44,369 nucleotides of DNA from Acidobacterium sp. (GTDB taxonomy: Bacteria > Acidobacteriota > Vicinamibacteria > Vicinamibacterales > UBA2999), in NCBI GenBank assembly GCA_002737365.1, contig NSIL01000022.1, positions 1 through 44,369 of the forward strand, read 5' to 3'. Both the position numbers and the translations under genes were made by a program. Numbering within the stretch: position 1 is the first letter of the stretch; every line of letters starts with the position of its first letter. Below, one piece after another: positions 23,941-33,674 of this stretch. A model generated the notes under the pieces. It did not search any database and was not told where the DNA came from. It saw nothing but the letters and a program-made list of their open reading frames with translations.

Positions 23941-24146
23941 TTTCTCCTCCGCCATTGTACGGGATCGACCGGTCGGCCGTCGATGCGCACTTCGAAGTAC
24001 AACGCGGCTTCTCCGGCCAGGTGCTCACGGGCGATCTCGCGTTCGAGCTCGAGCCTCCGCAAGTCGCCGAACACCGTTCGCGCCTGCGCGGCCAGCACCA
24101 TCATGGCGAAGACCACCGCGCCGAGCGCACCAACCCCAAGCCTCAA
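23937..24146 (-). pseudogene. Reduced EnvC/M23-like gene, ends only
   Basis: The frame ends with AGEAALYFEVRIDGRPVDPVQW, the hallmark C-terminal strand of EnvC-type M23 murein hydrolase activators. Only about 45 residues precede it: a hydrophobic helix (LGVGALGAVVFAMMVLAA) and a short charged helix (LRRLELEREIAREH). The coiled coil and the LytM domain, normally about 300 residues, are gone. The gene still lies directly before the S41 gene, where EnvC usually lies, and overlaps it by ATGA. I take it as an in-frame internal deletion. Because the frame and coupling are kept, a small translated product with a role in expressing the S41 gene is possible. The start (TTG 24146) is uncertain and overlaps the heptad repeat. 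Confidence 0.6.
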
Positions 24147-24158
24147 GCCCCAAGCCTC
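24131..24158 (+). repeat. Heptanucleotide tandem repeat before ruvX
   Basis: Four 7-mers, CAACCCC, AAGCCTC, AAGCCCC, AAGCCTC, lie between the EnvC-like remnant and ruvX. The same AAGCCYC unit recurs at 27314-27334 upstream of tlyA. Confidence 0.75.
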
Positions 24159-24172
24159 ATTCGTTTGCGAAT

Positions 24173-24178
24173 TATACT
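24173..24178 (+). promoter_or_regulatory. -10 box of ruvX, predicted leaderless
   Basis: TATACT is followed by exactly six bases and then the GTG start of ruvX at 24185. A start site at the usual distance would coincide with the G of GTG. No ribosome-binding site is present. The -35 region is poor. Confidence 0.5.
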
Positions 24179-24184
24179 GGCCCC

Positions 24185-24634
24185 GTGCGTGTCCTGGGCA
24201 TCGACTATGGCGCGCGTCGCATCGGCCTGGCGCTGAGCGACGCCACCGCGACCCTGGCCTCGCCGTGGCGGCTGTTGCCACGGCCGCCGTCAGACGCGGA
24301 GACCATCCGCCTGATCGTCGCCGAAGTCACGGCACTGGCCCAGGCCGAAGACGGACTTGAAGCCGTGGTCGTCGGCTGGCCGCGGCGGCTCGACGGCACC
24401 CCCAACAAGCAAACCCCAATCGTCGAGACCTTCGCGCGGACACTGGAATCTAAGGTCACCGTGCCGGTGGTGCTGCAGGACGAGCGTCTGTCCAGCGTGG
24501 AGGCAGAGTCGCGCCTTGCGGTGGACGAAAAAGACTGGCGCAAGCGCAAGGCCAAGTTGGATGCGGCCGCTGCCGCGGTGATTCTGCAGGACTATCTCGA
24601 TGCGCGGCCTCGCGCCACCTCCGACAGATTCTGA
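24185..24634 (+). CDS. ruvX: RuvX/YqgF-family Holliday junction resolvase
   Basis: This 149-residue RNase H-like protein acts in pre-16S rRNA 5' processing and possibly Holliday junction resolution. The pattern is complete: VLGIDYGARRIGLALSD with catalytic Asp, VVVGWPRRLDGTPNKQT, VVLQDERLSSVEAE with conserved Glu, and KLDAAAAAVILQDYLD with the final Asp. GTG 24185 was chosen because the family begins directly with the first strand; a longer in-frame reading would pass through the promoter and tandem repeat. mltG starts two bases after the stop, forming a ruvX-mltG operon as in many bacteria. Confidence 0.94.
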   Translation: MRVLGIDYGARRIGLALSDATATLASPWRLLPRPPSDAETIRLIVAEVTALAQAEDGLEAVVVGWPRRLDGTPNKQTPIVETFARTLESKVTVPVVLQDERLSSVEAESRLAVDEKDWRKRKAKLDAAAAAVILQDYLDARPRATSDRF

Positions 24635-24636
24635 AC

Positions 24637-25695
24637 ATGATGCGATGGCTCGGACGACTGGCAATCCTGCTCGTGATTCTCGGTGTCGTCGCCGGCGGTG
24701 GCGCGTGGTGGGCCTACACACGCGTCCAGGCGCCCTATCGGGGGGCCGCTGACGCCGAAACCTTTGTGGACATCCCGGCCGGCACGGGGCCGATCGGGAT
24801 TGGCGCGCGGCTCGTCAGCGCCGGCGTCGTGCAAGACGCCTGGACCTTTCGGGTGGCCGTGCTGCTCAGCGGCCGCGCTCGCGAACTGAAGGCCGGTGAG
24901 TATCGCTTCGACGCGCCCATCACCGCCCTCGAGGTCGTCGACACGATCGCGCGTGGCGACGTCGACACGCGGATGCTGACGTTCCGCGAGGGCCTGACGA
25001 TGGCGGAAATGGCGGTGGTCTACGAGCAGCGCGGATTTGGCGTCGCGGCGGATTTCATCACCGCCGGGCGGAATGCGAGCCTGATCAACGACCTCGACCC
25101 CACGGCGCGCGATCTCGAGGGCTACCTGTTTCCAGAGACCTACGCGCTGCCGCGCCACACGCCCGCCGCTCAGCTGGTGGCGCAGATGGTGGCCGGCTTC
25201 AAGAAGGCCTTCGACGAGGGATTGCGGTCGGCCGCGGCCGCCGACGGGTTGACGGTGCGGCAGGCCGTGACCGTGGCGTCGTTGGTGGAAAAAGAGACGG
25301 CAAGTGGCGACGAGCGGCCGCTCGTGGCCGCGGTGTATCGCAATCGGATGAGAAGTCGGATGGGGATGCAGGCTGATCCCACCGTGATCTACGCGCTGCA
25401 GAAGGCCGGGAAGTACGACGGCAACCTGTCAAAGGCTGACTTGCAGTTCGACTCTCCGTACAATACGTATCGCTATGCGGGGCTGCCGCCGGGTCCGATT
25501 GCGGCGCCTGGCCGGGCGTCGTTAGTGGCGGTGGTGAATCCGGCCGCCGTCGACTACCTGTATTTCGTCAGTCGCAACGACGGCACGCATGTCTTCGCGA
25601 CGACGCTGGCCGAGCACAACAAGAACGTCTTCACCTGGCAGGTTGAGTACTTCAGGAATCTTCGCCGGGCTCAGGGGTCGGGCACCCGGAAGTAG
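24637..25695 (+). CDS. mltG: Endolytic murein transglycosylase MltG
   Basis: This 352-residue inner-membrane enzyme cleaves nascent glycan strands and sets their length. It has one N-terminal membrane helix (RLAILLVILGVVAGGGAWW), a LysM-like region (IPAGTGPIGIGARLVSAGVV), then the YceG catalytic domain: LFPETYALPR, ASLVEKETA with catalytic Glu218 (the same number as in E. coli), VYRNRM, MGMQADPTVIYAL and SPYNTYRYAGLPPGPI. The final FATTLAEHNKNV block is also typical. The gene is intact and co-transcribed with ruvX. Confidence 0.95.
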   Translation: MMRWLGRLAILLVILGVVAGGGAWWAYTRVQAPYRGAADAETFVDIPAGTGPIGIGARLVSAGVVQDAWTFRVAVLLSGRARELKAGEYRFDAPITALEVVDTIARGDVDTRMLTFREGLTMAEMAVVYEQRGFGVAADFITAGRNASLINDLDPTARDLEGYLFPETYALPRHTPAAQLVAQMVAGFKKAFDEGLRSAAAADGLTVRQAVTVASLVEKETASGDERPLVAAVYRNRMRSRMGMQADPTVIYALQKAGKYDGNLSKADLQFDSPYNTYRYAGLPPGPIAAPGRASLVAVVNPAAVDYLYFVSRNDGTHVFATTLAEHNKNVFTWQVEYFRNLRRAQGSGTRK

Positions 25696-25714
25696 CGGCG
25701 GTCTTTAGGTCCGC

Positions 25715-26578
25715 TTAGCGCTCGTTCCACTTGAGCTTCTGACGCAGCACTTCGAAGTAACTGCGTGCCGACGCCCGGACCAGGCGCAGCGGCCGTTCGG
25801 CCCTGGTAATGGCGACCTCGTCCCCGTCGGCCATTTCGAAGCCGGTCTGTCCATCGAGGGTGACGTAGACGTTGCCGGCGTTGGTGCCGGTGGACTTCAC
25901 CCGCACCTCGCGTTCGGCCGGAATCACGATCGGGCGGTTGGTGAGCGTGTGCGGCGCGATCGGCGTCAGCACCAGCGCGTCCATGGCCGGGTGAATGATC
26001 GGGCCGCCGGCGGCCAGGTTGTAGGCGGTGGACCCGGTCGGACTCGCGACGATCAGGCCGTCGGCCTTGACCGAGGTCACGAACTGGTCGCCGACCGAGA
26101 CCTCAAGCTCGATCATGCGCGACAGCGCCGTGCGCGTGAAGACCACGTCGTTCAGCGCCAGGTGCGTGGCGGTGCCACTCGCGCGGGTGGCCACCGCCCG
26201 CAGCATCATGCGCTGATCGTGCGAGGCGCGGCCGTTCAGCACCGCGTCGAGCGAGGCGTAAATTTCAGGGCGGGTGATCTCGGTCAGAAATCCGAGGGAG
26301 CCAAAGTTTACCGCGAGCAGCGGGATGTCGAGACCCGCCTCGGCGGTAGCCTTGGCCACGGCCAGCAAGGTGCCGTCGCCGCCCAGCACCAGGACCAGAT
26401 TCAGATCGGCCGGCAGCGTCGAGCGGGTGACGACCGTCCGCGTCCCCGGCGGCAGCAAGTCTGACGCTTCCTCGGTCCAGACGCCGTCCACCGCGTGGTT
26501 GTGCAACCACTGCTCGACGCCGACCAGCGTGTCGCGGGCCTCGCTGAGCCCGGGTTTGACCGCAATACCTATGCGCAT
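25715..26578 (-). CDS. nadK: NAD kinase
   Basis: This 287-residue kinase makes NADP from NAD, using ATP or polyphosphate. The GGDGT loop is at residues 66-70 (LVLGGDGTLLAVAKA). NFGSLGFLTE, the ALNDVVFTR substrate loop (Asp where Glu is common), VKADGLIVASPTGSTAYNLAAGGPI and the C-terminal beta-sandwich with LDGQTGFEM are all present. The start overlaps the end of tlyA by 10 bp, and the gene closes the xse-ispA-tlyA operon. It converges with mltG across 19 bp. Confidence 0.95.
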   Translation of the reverse strand: MRIGIAVKPGLSEARDTLVGVEQWLHNHAVDGVWTEEASDLLPPGTRTVVTRSTLPADLNLVLVLGGDGTLLAVAKATAEAGLDIPLLAVNFGSLGFLTEITRPEIYASLDAVLNGRASHDQRMMLRAVATRASGTATHLALNDVVFTRTALSRMIELEVSVGDQFVTSVKADGLIVASPTGSTAYNLAAGGPIIHPAMDALVLTPIAPHTLTNRPIVIPAEREVRVKSTGTNAGNVYVTLDGQTGFEMADGDEVAITRAERPLRLVRASARSYFEVLRQKLKWNER

Positions 26579-27312
26579 CGGAGGTGCATCAGGAATTCCT
26601 GGTTGCCATGCGCGCCGGTGATCGGCGATTCGATCAGGCCGACGCGCCTCAATCCTACTTCAGCCGCCGCGGCGGTGACTTCCTCGACCACCCGCCCGTG
26701 CACGTCGGAATTCTTCACCAGGCCGCCCCGGCCGACGTCCTTGCGGCCGGCTTCGAACTGCGGCTTCACGAGCGCGATCACCTCGCTGCCCGGCGCGACC
26801 AGGGCGGGCAAGACCGGAAAGATGTGACGCAGCGAGATGAACGAGACATCAATGCTGACACGCGTGATGGCGGCGCCGACATCGGGCAGGTCGCCCGGCT
26901 TGAGATGCCTGGCGTTGACGTGTTCGATCACTGACACGCGCGGGTCGCTGCGAATTTTCCAGTGAAGCTGGCTGTGGCCGACGTCGAGGGCGATGACGTG
27001 GCGCGCGCCGCGCTGTAGCCAGACGTCAGTGAAGCCGCCGGTGGACGCGCCGACGTCGAAGGCGACGCAGCCGGCCGCCTCGATGCCGAACGCCGCGAGT
27101 GCGCCCGCCAGCTTCACGCCGCCACGGCTCACCCACGGATGATCAGGGCCGATGACGCGGACGTCGGCGTCGATGGCCACCATGGTGCCGGCCTTGGCCG
27201 CGCCGTGGCCGTCGACGTCGACTTGGCCGGCCATGATCAGCGCGCGGGCTTTCTCACGCGTCTCGACCAGGCCCTTGTCGACCAGCAGCGTGTCGAGTCG
27301 CTGTCGCTTCAC
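26569..27312 (-). CDS. tlyA: TlyA-family rRNA methyltransferase
   Basis: This 247-residue protein has an N-terminal S4 RNA-binding domain (KRQRLDTLLVDKGLVETREKA) and a FtsJ-like SAM methyltransferase domain: WVSRGGVKLAGALAAF, CVAFDVGASTGGFTDVWLQ as the SAM loop, ALDVGHSQLHWKI, DVSFISL and ALVKPQFEAGR. TlyA proteins 2'-O-methylate rRNA in some bacteria; the older name is hemolysin. GTG 27312 starts exactly where the family begins, two bases after a heptad tandem repeat. Its 3' end overlaps nadK by 10 bp. Confidence 0.92.
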   Translation of the reverse strand: MKRQRLDTLLVDKGLVETREKARALIMAGQVDVDGHGAAKAGTMVAIDADVRVIGPDHPWVSRGGVKLAGALAAFGIEAAGCVAFDVGASTGGFTDVWLQRGARHVIALDVGHSQLHWKIRSDPRVSVIEHVNARHLKPGDLPDVGAAITRVSIDVSFISLRHIFPVLPALVAPGSEVIALVKPQFEAGRKDVGRGGLVKNSDVHGRVVEEVTAAAAEVGLRRVGLIESPITGAHGNQEFLMHLRCA

Positions 27313-27313
27313 C

Positions 27314-27334
27314 AAGCCCCAAGCCTCAAGCCCC
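27314..27334 (+). repeat. Heptanucleotide tandem repeat before tlyA
   Basis: Three 7-mers, AAGCCCC, AAGCCTC, AAGCCCC, fill almost all of the 28-bp gap between ispA and tlyA. The units match those at 24138-24158, in the same orientation and likewise just before a coding start on the minus strand. Confidence 0.75.
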
Positions 27335-27340
27335 AGGCCA

Positions 27341-28275
<935 letters not shown>

Positions 28276-28279
<4 letters not shown>

Positions 28280-28524
28280 GACTCGTCGTCGCCGTCGGGC
28301 AGGCGCAGCGACGCCGGCGCCGGCTTGAGCTCGCCGCGCTCGTTGACGATCTCGATGCGCTTCTCCGCCTCTTCGAGCCGGGAGTGACAGAAGCGCGACA
28401 ACTGCACGCCGCGCTCGTAGAGTTCGAGTGACTTCTCGAGCGCCAGATCGCCGTCTTCGAGCTTCTTGACGATGGCGTCGAGTTCCGCGATGGCGGCTTC
28501 GAAATCTTTGATCGTTGGATCCAT
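28276..28524 (-). CDS. xseB: Exodeoxyribonuclease VII small subunit
   Basis: This 82-residue helical protein binds along the long XseA subunit. The family pattern is clear: FEAAIAELDAIVKKLEDGDLALEKSLELYERGVQLSRFC, then RLEEAEKRIEIV. It has an acidic C-terminal tail. ATG 28524 lies 22 nt after the xseA stop; the 3' end overlaps ispA by 4 nt. Confidence 0.95.
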
Positions 28525-28546
28525 TGATGCCTTAGCTCACAGGAAA

Positions 28547-30010
28547 TCAGGAGGAGGTTACTTCTTTGACCGTCGCGGCGAAGGCGCCGCGTTGCAGGGT
28601 GACACTGACTTCGTCGCCCACGCGCAACGTGGCGGCATCCCGGATGATTCGCGTCCGGTCAGTATCCCACGTGACCGCGTAGCCGCGACCGAGCACGGCG
28701 AGCGGGCTCAGGCCCTCAAGGCGGGCCGCGAGGCTACCGAATCGCCCTTGTGAGGCGGTGACTCGCCGGCGCGCCGCGGCGGCCAGCTGGGCGTCACGCG
28801 AGACCAGCCGCGTGCGGATGGCGCCAAGACGATGGCGCGGGTCGAACTGGTCGAGCGATCGGCGCAACAGCTCGTGCCGGCGGCTGCGACGCGCCAGCGA
28901 CTGGCCGACGCCGTGCCGAAGGGCCGAGGCCAGTTCCGAGACGTGTCGGCCGCGGAAGGCGAGGCGTCCCGGAAAGCCCGAGTATCCCGGTCGCGCTTCC
29001 AGTGTATGCAAGCGCGACTCGAGGCGGCGCAACCGGTTGCCCATGGCCGCGTCGAGCCGCTCGCCAAGGCGATCGATGTGCGAAAAAAACTCGTCCTTGC
29101 GACGGACCACGAGTTCGGCTGCCGCTGACGGCGTGGCGGCCCGCAGGTCGGCCACGAAGTCGGCAATGGTGGTGTCGGTCTCGTGGCCGACGCCGGAGAT
29201 GACCGGCACCGGCGAGGCGGCAATGGCACGCGCCACGGCTTCTTCATTAAAGGCCCACAGATCTTCAAGCGAGCCGCCGCCACGCGCCACGATGATCACG
29301 TCGACCTGCGGGACGCGCCCGACCAGCTGGAGGGCGCGCGCCACCTCGGCGGCCGCGCCCTCGCCCTGCACGCGCGTCGGCGAAATCACGAGATGCGCGT
29401 TGGGATACCGGCGCCTGAGCACGCGCACCATGTCGCGCAATGCCGCGCCGTCGATCGAGGTGACCAGGCCGATGCGGCGGGGCAGGGCCGGCAGCGCCCG
29501 CTTGCGCGCCGCCTCGAACAGTCCCTCGGCCGCGAGCTTCTTCTTGAGTTGCTCGAACGCGACCTGCAGCGGGCCATAGCCCTGCGGCTCCAGGTGCTCG
29601 CAAATCAGTTGGTACTCGCCCTTGACGTCGTAGACGCCGATCTTGCCGCGCGCCACCACGCGCAGGCCGTCCTCGGGCTTGAACTTGAGATAGCGCAGCG
29701 AGCCGCGGAAGATCACCGCCTTGATCTGCGAGGCGCTGTCCTTCAGCGTGAAGTAAAAATGCCCGGTGTTCCAGAGTCGAGCATTGGAAATTTCGCCCTC
29801 GACCCACACGGCCTGGAATTTCGTTTCGAGCGTGTCGCGGATCGTGGCCGACAGCTCGCTGACGGTGAGCACTTGCCTGACTGGGGCGGCGGGCACCACC
29901 GGCCCGCCTTCGCTCGCGCGAGCGACCGGCGCGAGCTTCGGCGAGGTCTCGCCGGAGCGGCCTGTGGCCGCGGCGGCGGACGGCTCGTCGTCAAACGGCA
30001 GCTTGCTCAT
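28547..30010 (-). CDS. xseA: Exodeoxyribonuclease VII large subunit
   Basis: This 487-residue subunit degrades single-stranded DNA from both ends. After a low-complexity N-terminal extension of about 45 residues (Ala/Pro/Gly-rich), an OB-fold domain follows (VWVEGEISNARLWNTGHFYFTLKD). The catalytic region has RRIGLVTSIDGAALRD, VDVIIVARGGGSLEDLWAFN and SGVGHETDTTIADFVADLRAATPSAAAE. A long coiled-coil C-terminal half ends with LAVLGRGYAV. ATG 30010 overlaps the ymdB stop (ATGA). The N-terminal extension is probably disordered. Confidence 0.95.
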   Translation of the reverse strand: MSKLPFDDEPSAAAATGRSGETSPKLAPVARASEGGPVVPAAPVRQVLTVSELSATIRDTLETKFQAVWVEGEISNARLWNTGHFYFTLKDSASQIKAVIFRGSLRYLKFKPEDGLRVVARGKIGVYDVKGEYQLICEHLEPQGYGPLQVAFEQLKKKLAAEGLFEAARKRALPALPRRIGLVTSIDGAALRDMVRVLRRRYPNAHLVISPTRVQGEGAAAEVARALQLVGRVPQVDVIIVARGGGSLEDLWAFNEEAVARAIAASPVPVISGVGHETDTTIADFVADLRAATPSAAAELVVRRKDEFFSHIDRLGERLDAAMGNRLRRLESRLHTLEARPGYSGFPGRLAFRGRHVSELASALRHGVGQSLARRSRRHELLRRSLDQFDPRHRLGAIRTRLVSRDAQLAAAARRRVTASQGRFGSLAARLEGLSPLAVLGRGYAVTWDTDRTRIIRDAATLRVGDEVSVTLQRGAFAATVKEVTSS

Positions 30011-30834
30011 CGCGCCGCCGCCGACGCGCGGTCCGTGATTTCTTGAAGCTGCGCTTCCGTCACGGCGACGCGCTCGATCGCCGTCGCACGACCCGTGGCG
30101 GGATCGGTCGTAATCGTCACGCCATGCAGACGGGCATCACCAGTGGCCGGTTCGAAGCGGCCGGGTAAGCCGGTGACGAAACGCGCGATCACGGCGGTTT
30201 TGTCCATGCCGATCACGCCGTCGTGCGGACCGGTCATGCCGACGTCGCTGAGGCAGGCCGTTCCCCCGGGGAGAATGCGCTCGTCGGCGGTCTGCACGTG
30301 CGTGTGGGTGCCGACGACAGCGGCGACCTGGCCGTCGAGGTACCAGCCGAGCGCGACTTTCTCAGAGGTGGTTTCGGCATGCACGTCGACAAAGATCACC
30401 TGCGCGCCCAGCTCCTTGACGCGGGCGATCTCGCGAGTCGCGGCGCGGAACGGATCGTCGAGGGTATTGAGAAAGACGCGGCCCATCACGTTAATGACGC
30501 CGACCTTGACGCCGTTGCGGCTGAGGGCGACGAACGAGCCAAGTCCCGGCGTGCCATCCGGATAGTTGGCGGGACGAATCATCCGCGGTTCGGTCACGAT
30601 GAACTCGAGCGCCTCGCGCTTGTCCCACACGTGATTGCCGGTCGTGATCACGTCCACGCCCGCCGCGAAAATGTCGTTGGCGTTGTCGCGCGTGATGCCA
30701 TTGCCGCCGGCGGCGTTTTCACCATTTGCGATCACCAGATCGACCGCCAACGTCGCCGCTAGCGCCTTCAAGTGCTTGCGCAACAGATCGCGACCGGGCC
30801 GCGCGACGATGTCGCCGATGAAGAGCAGCTTCAT
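30007..30834 (-). CDS. ymdB: YmdB-family metallophosphoesterase
   Basis: This 275-residue calcineurin-like phosphoesterase belongs to the YmdB/TIGR00282 group, which hydrolyses 2',3'-cyclic nucleotide substrates in Bacillus and is often next to rny. Metal ligands are seen in FIGDIVARPGR, ANGENAAGGNG, TTGNHVWDKRE, VDVHAETTSEK and VVGTHTHVQTADE. The final GMDKTAVIARFV block is also typical. It overlaps hsp20 and xseA by 4 nt each, so it is part of a tightly coupled operon. No rny gene is visible in this window. Confidence 0.92.
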   Translation of the reverse strand: MKLLFIGDIVARPGRDLLRKHLKALAATLAVDLVIANGENAAGGNGITRDNANDIFAAGVDVITTGNHVWDKREALEFIVTEPRMIRPANYPDGTPGLGSFVALSRNGVKVGVINVMGRVFLNTLDDPFRAATREIARVKELGAQVIFVDVHAETTSEKVALGWYLDGQVAAVVGTHTHVQTADERILPGGTACLSDVGMTGPHDGVIGMDKTAVIARFVTGLPGRFEPATGDARLHGVTITTDPATGRATAIERVAVTEAQLQEITDRASAAAR

Positions 30835-31310
30835 TCGGTAGCCGTCGGCGCGCCGGTGTCGATGGGAACCAGCAGGCCCGGGCCGCGGCGTTCGTCACGG
30901 CGGGGCAGCACGACGTGTAACTCGCCCTGTGACAGCCGCGCGCGCGCCTGGCCGGCTTCGATCGCGCCGGCGATGCGGACGGCACGGGCAAAGCGCCCGA
31001 AGTCCCGCTCCACGAGGTGAAAACTGGCGGGCGTGTCCTTGGCCGGCGCCGGCCGTTCCTTCTCGCCGACGATCAGCACGACCCCTGACTTAATCAGAAT
31101 TCTGAGGGCATCAGCCGCCACGCCGGGGAGGTCGAGCACGATTTCGACGGTCCGGTCGGTTTCGAAGACGTCCACGACCGGCATGCATTCGCCGGCGACG
31201 CCGTGGCCGCGATCGGGGCGGCGCCGCGCCAACTCCTCGAGCAGCCGCTGGACGTCTTGCGCCAGGTCAGCCGGGTCGAGGTCCATCGAGGACGAGGAAA
31301 AAGCCGCCAC
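30831..31310 (-). CDS. Hsp20/alpha-crystallin small heat-shock protein
   Basis: This 159-residue ATP-independent chaperone has the alpha-crystallin domain at residues 43-130: PVVDVFETDRTVEIVLDLPGV, VLIVGEKERP, FHLVERDFGRFARAVRI and ELHVVLPRR. A variable N-terminal arm (DLAQDVQRLLEELARRR) precedes it. The C-terminal tail lacks a clear IXI motif, although VPIDTG could be a weak equivalent. GTG 31310 is the chosen start because a TAGAAT box lies exactly six bases before it; ATG at residue 9 is the alternative. First gene of the operon that runs to nadK. Confidence 0.88.
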   Translation of the reverse strand: MAAFSSSSMDLDPADLAQDVQRLLEELARRRPDRGHGVAGECMPVVDVFETDRTVEIVLDLPGVAADALRILIKSGVVLIVGEKERPAPAKDTPASFHLVERDFGRFARAVRIAGAIEAGQARARLSQGELHVVLPRRDERRGPGLLVPIDTGAPTATE

Positions 31311-31316
31311 GCATCG

Positions 31317-31322
31317 ATTCTA
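31317..31322 (-). promoter_or_regulatory. -10 box of hsp20 operon, predicted leaderless
   Basis: TAGAAT (minus strand) is followed by six bases and the GTG start of hsp20 at 31310, the same spacing as at ruvX. No ribosome-binding site is seen. The -35 region has no good hexamer, so an alternative sigma factor cannot be excluded. Confidence 0.45.
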
Positions 31323-31360
31323 GCGCGGTCCGAAACCTTTCAGGCTCCAGCAGCGTGCGA

Positions 31361-31409
31361 TTTAGTATGAGTGTATTAAGCTAAGATAAAATTATTGACG
31401 TGCACTCAT
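31361..31409 (+). promoter_or_regulatory. dnaK promoter region with inverted repeat
   Basis: This is an AT-rich island in otherwise GC-rich DNA. TAAGAT at 31382-31387 is a candidate -10. A 7-bp inverted repeat, ATGAGTG (31367-31373) and CACTCAT (31403-31409), flanks the predicted start site with a 29-bp spacer and could be an operator. It is not the canonical CIRCE element of HrcA. A leader of about 55 nt precedes the dnaK ATG. Confidence 0.45.
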
Positions 31410-31450
31410 GTTTGATCCACACTGGATTTGTCCGAGGGAGGACGCAGCAA

Positions 31451-33187
<1,737 letters not shown>

Positions 33188-33191
33188 GACC

Positions 33192-33234
33192 ACGCCCTCT
33201 CGCCACATATCTGGGCGAGGGGGCGTTTCCTTTT
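33192..33234 (+). terminator. Intrinsic terminator after dnaK
   Basis: A 13-bp stem, ACGCCCTCTCGCC (33192-33204) with GGCGAGGGGGCGT (33214-33226), one G-T pair and a 9-nt loop, is followed by TTTCCTTTT to 33234. It is the clearest rho-independent terminator in the window and sits 5 nt after the dnaK stop. Confidence 0.9.
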
Positions 33235-33254
33235 GGTGGGCCGGGGCCTCGTGG

Positions 33255-33260
33255 TAAGCT
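33255..33260 (+). promoter_or_regulatory. Candidate -10 box of RpoZ-like gene
   Basis: TAAGCT ends eight bases before the ATG at 33269, just after the dnaK terminator. A start site at normal distance would leave a leader of about one or two bases. Confidence 0.35.
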
Positions 33261-33268
33261 CAGTGGCT

Positions 33269-33559
33269 ATGTCAGAGACCGAAATCCCGCAGGCAGCCGA
33301 CGCCACCCCAGCGGATGAAGCGCCCATCGTTCACCCGAAGGCTGTGCCGATCGAAGGGCGGTTCCTTTATGTCGACGTGTCGGCCCTGCGCGCCAAGCAG
33401 TTGCGCCGCGGCGCCCGTGTGCGCCTCGACGCCGCGACCTTGGACATGCTGCCGGCGTCGAAGCTGATCAAGCCGGAACGTGTTGCCATGGAAGAGGTTA
33501 AGCAGAACCTCGTCCAGTGGAATCTGCCCGACTTCAAGGTCGTCGTCGACCTGCGATAG
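33269..33559 (+). CDS. RNA polymerase omega-like small protein
   Basis: This 96-residue protein has the pattern [23 protein letters not shown], then [20 protein letters not shown]. The (A)LRAKQLxxGA helix and the later (A)xEEV helix match the omega subunit (RpoZ), which wraps the beta' C-terminus and helps enzyme assembly. The N-terminal 35 residues are acidic and probably disordered. It stands alone between the dnaK terminator and the acyl-CoA synthetase gene, not beside gmk or relA/spoT, where rpoZ often lies, so the call is tentative. It may be a lineage-specific omega-like protein. Confidence 0.5.
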   Translation: MSETEIPQAADATPADEAPIVHPKAVPIEGRFLYVDVSALRAKQLRRGARVRLDAATLDMLPASKLIKPERVAMEEVKQNLVQWNLPDFKVVVDLR

Positions 33560-33660
33560 GGTGTCTGACCCCTTGCCCGGAACCGCCGGGCTCTGCTCCC
33601 CGTCTGTGTCAATTGAGGCGTTCATACGCCACGGCAAGTCTAAAGTCTCGCCTCTACCTG

Positions 33661-33666
33661 TATGAT
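33661..33666 (+). promoter_or_regulatory. Candidate -10 box of acyl-CoA synthetase gene
   Basis: TATGAT, preceded directly by TG, ends eight bases before the ATG at 33675. No ribosome site separates it from the start codon, again suggesting a leaderless or near-leaderless mRNA. The -35 is weak. Confidence 0.45.
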
Positions 33667-33674
33667 TTTGCCCG

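Noticed and set aside
31367-31409. CIRCE operator at dnaK
   Set aside because: The half-sites are ATGAGTG/CACTCAT with a 29-bp spacer, whereas CIRCE has 9-bp arms TTAGCACTC/GAGTGCTAA and a 9-bp spacer.
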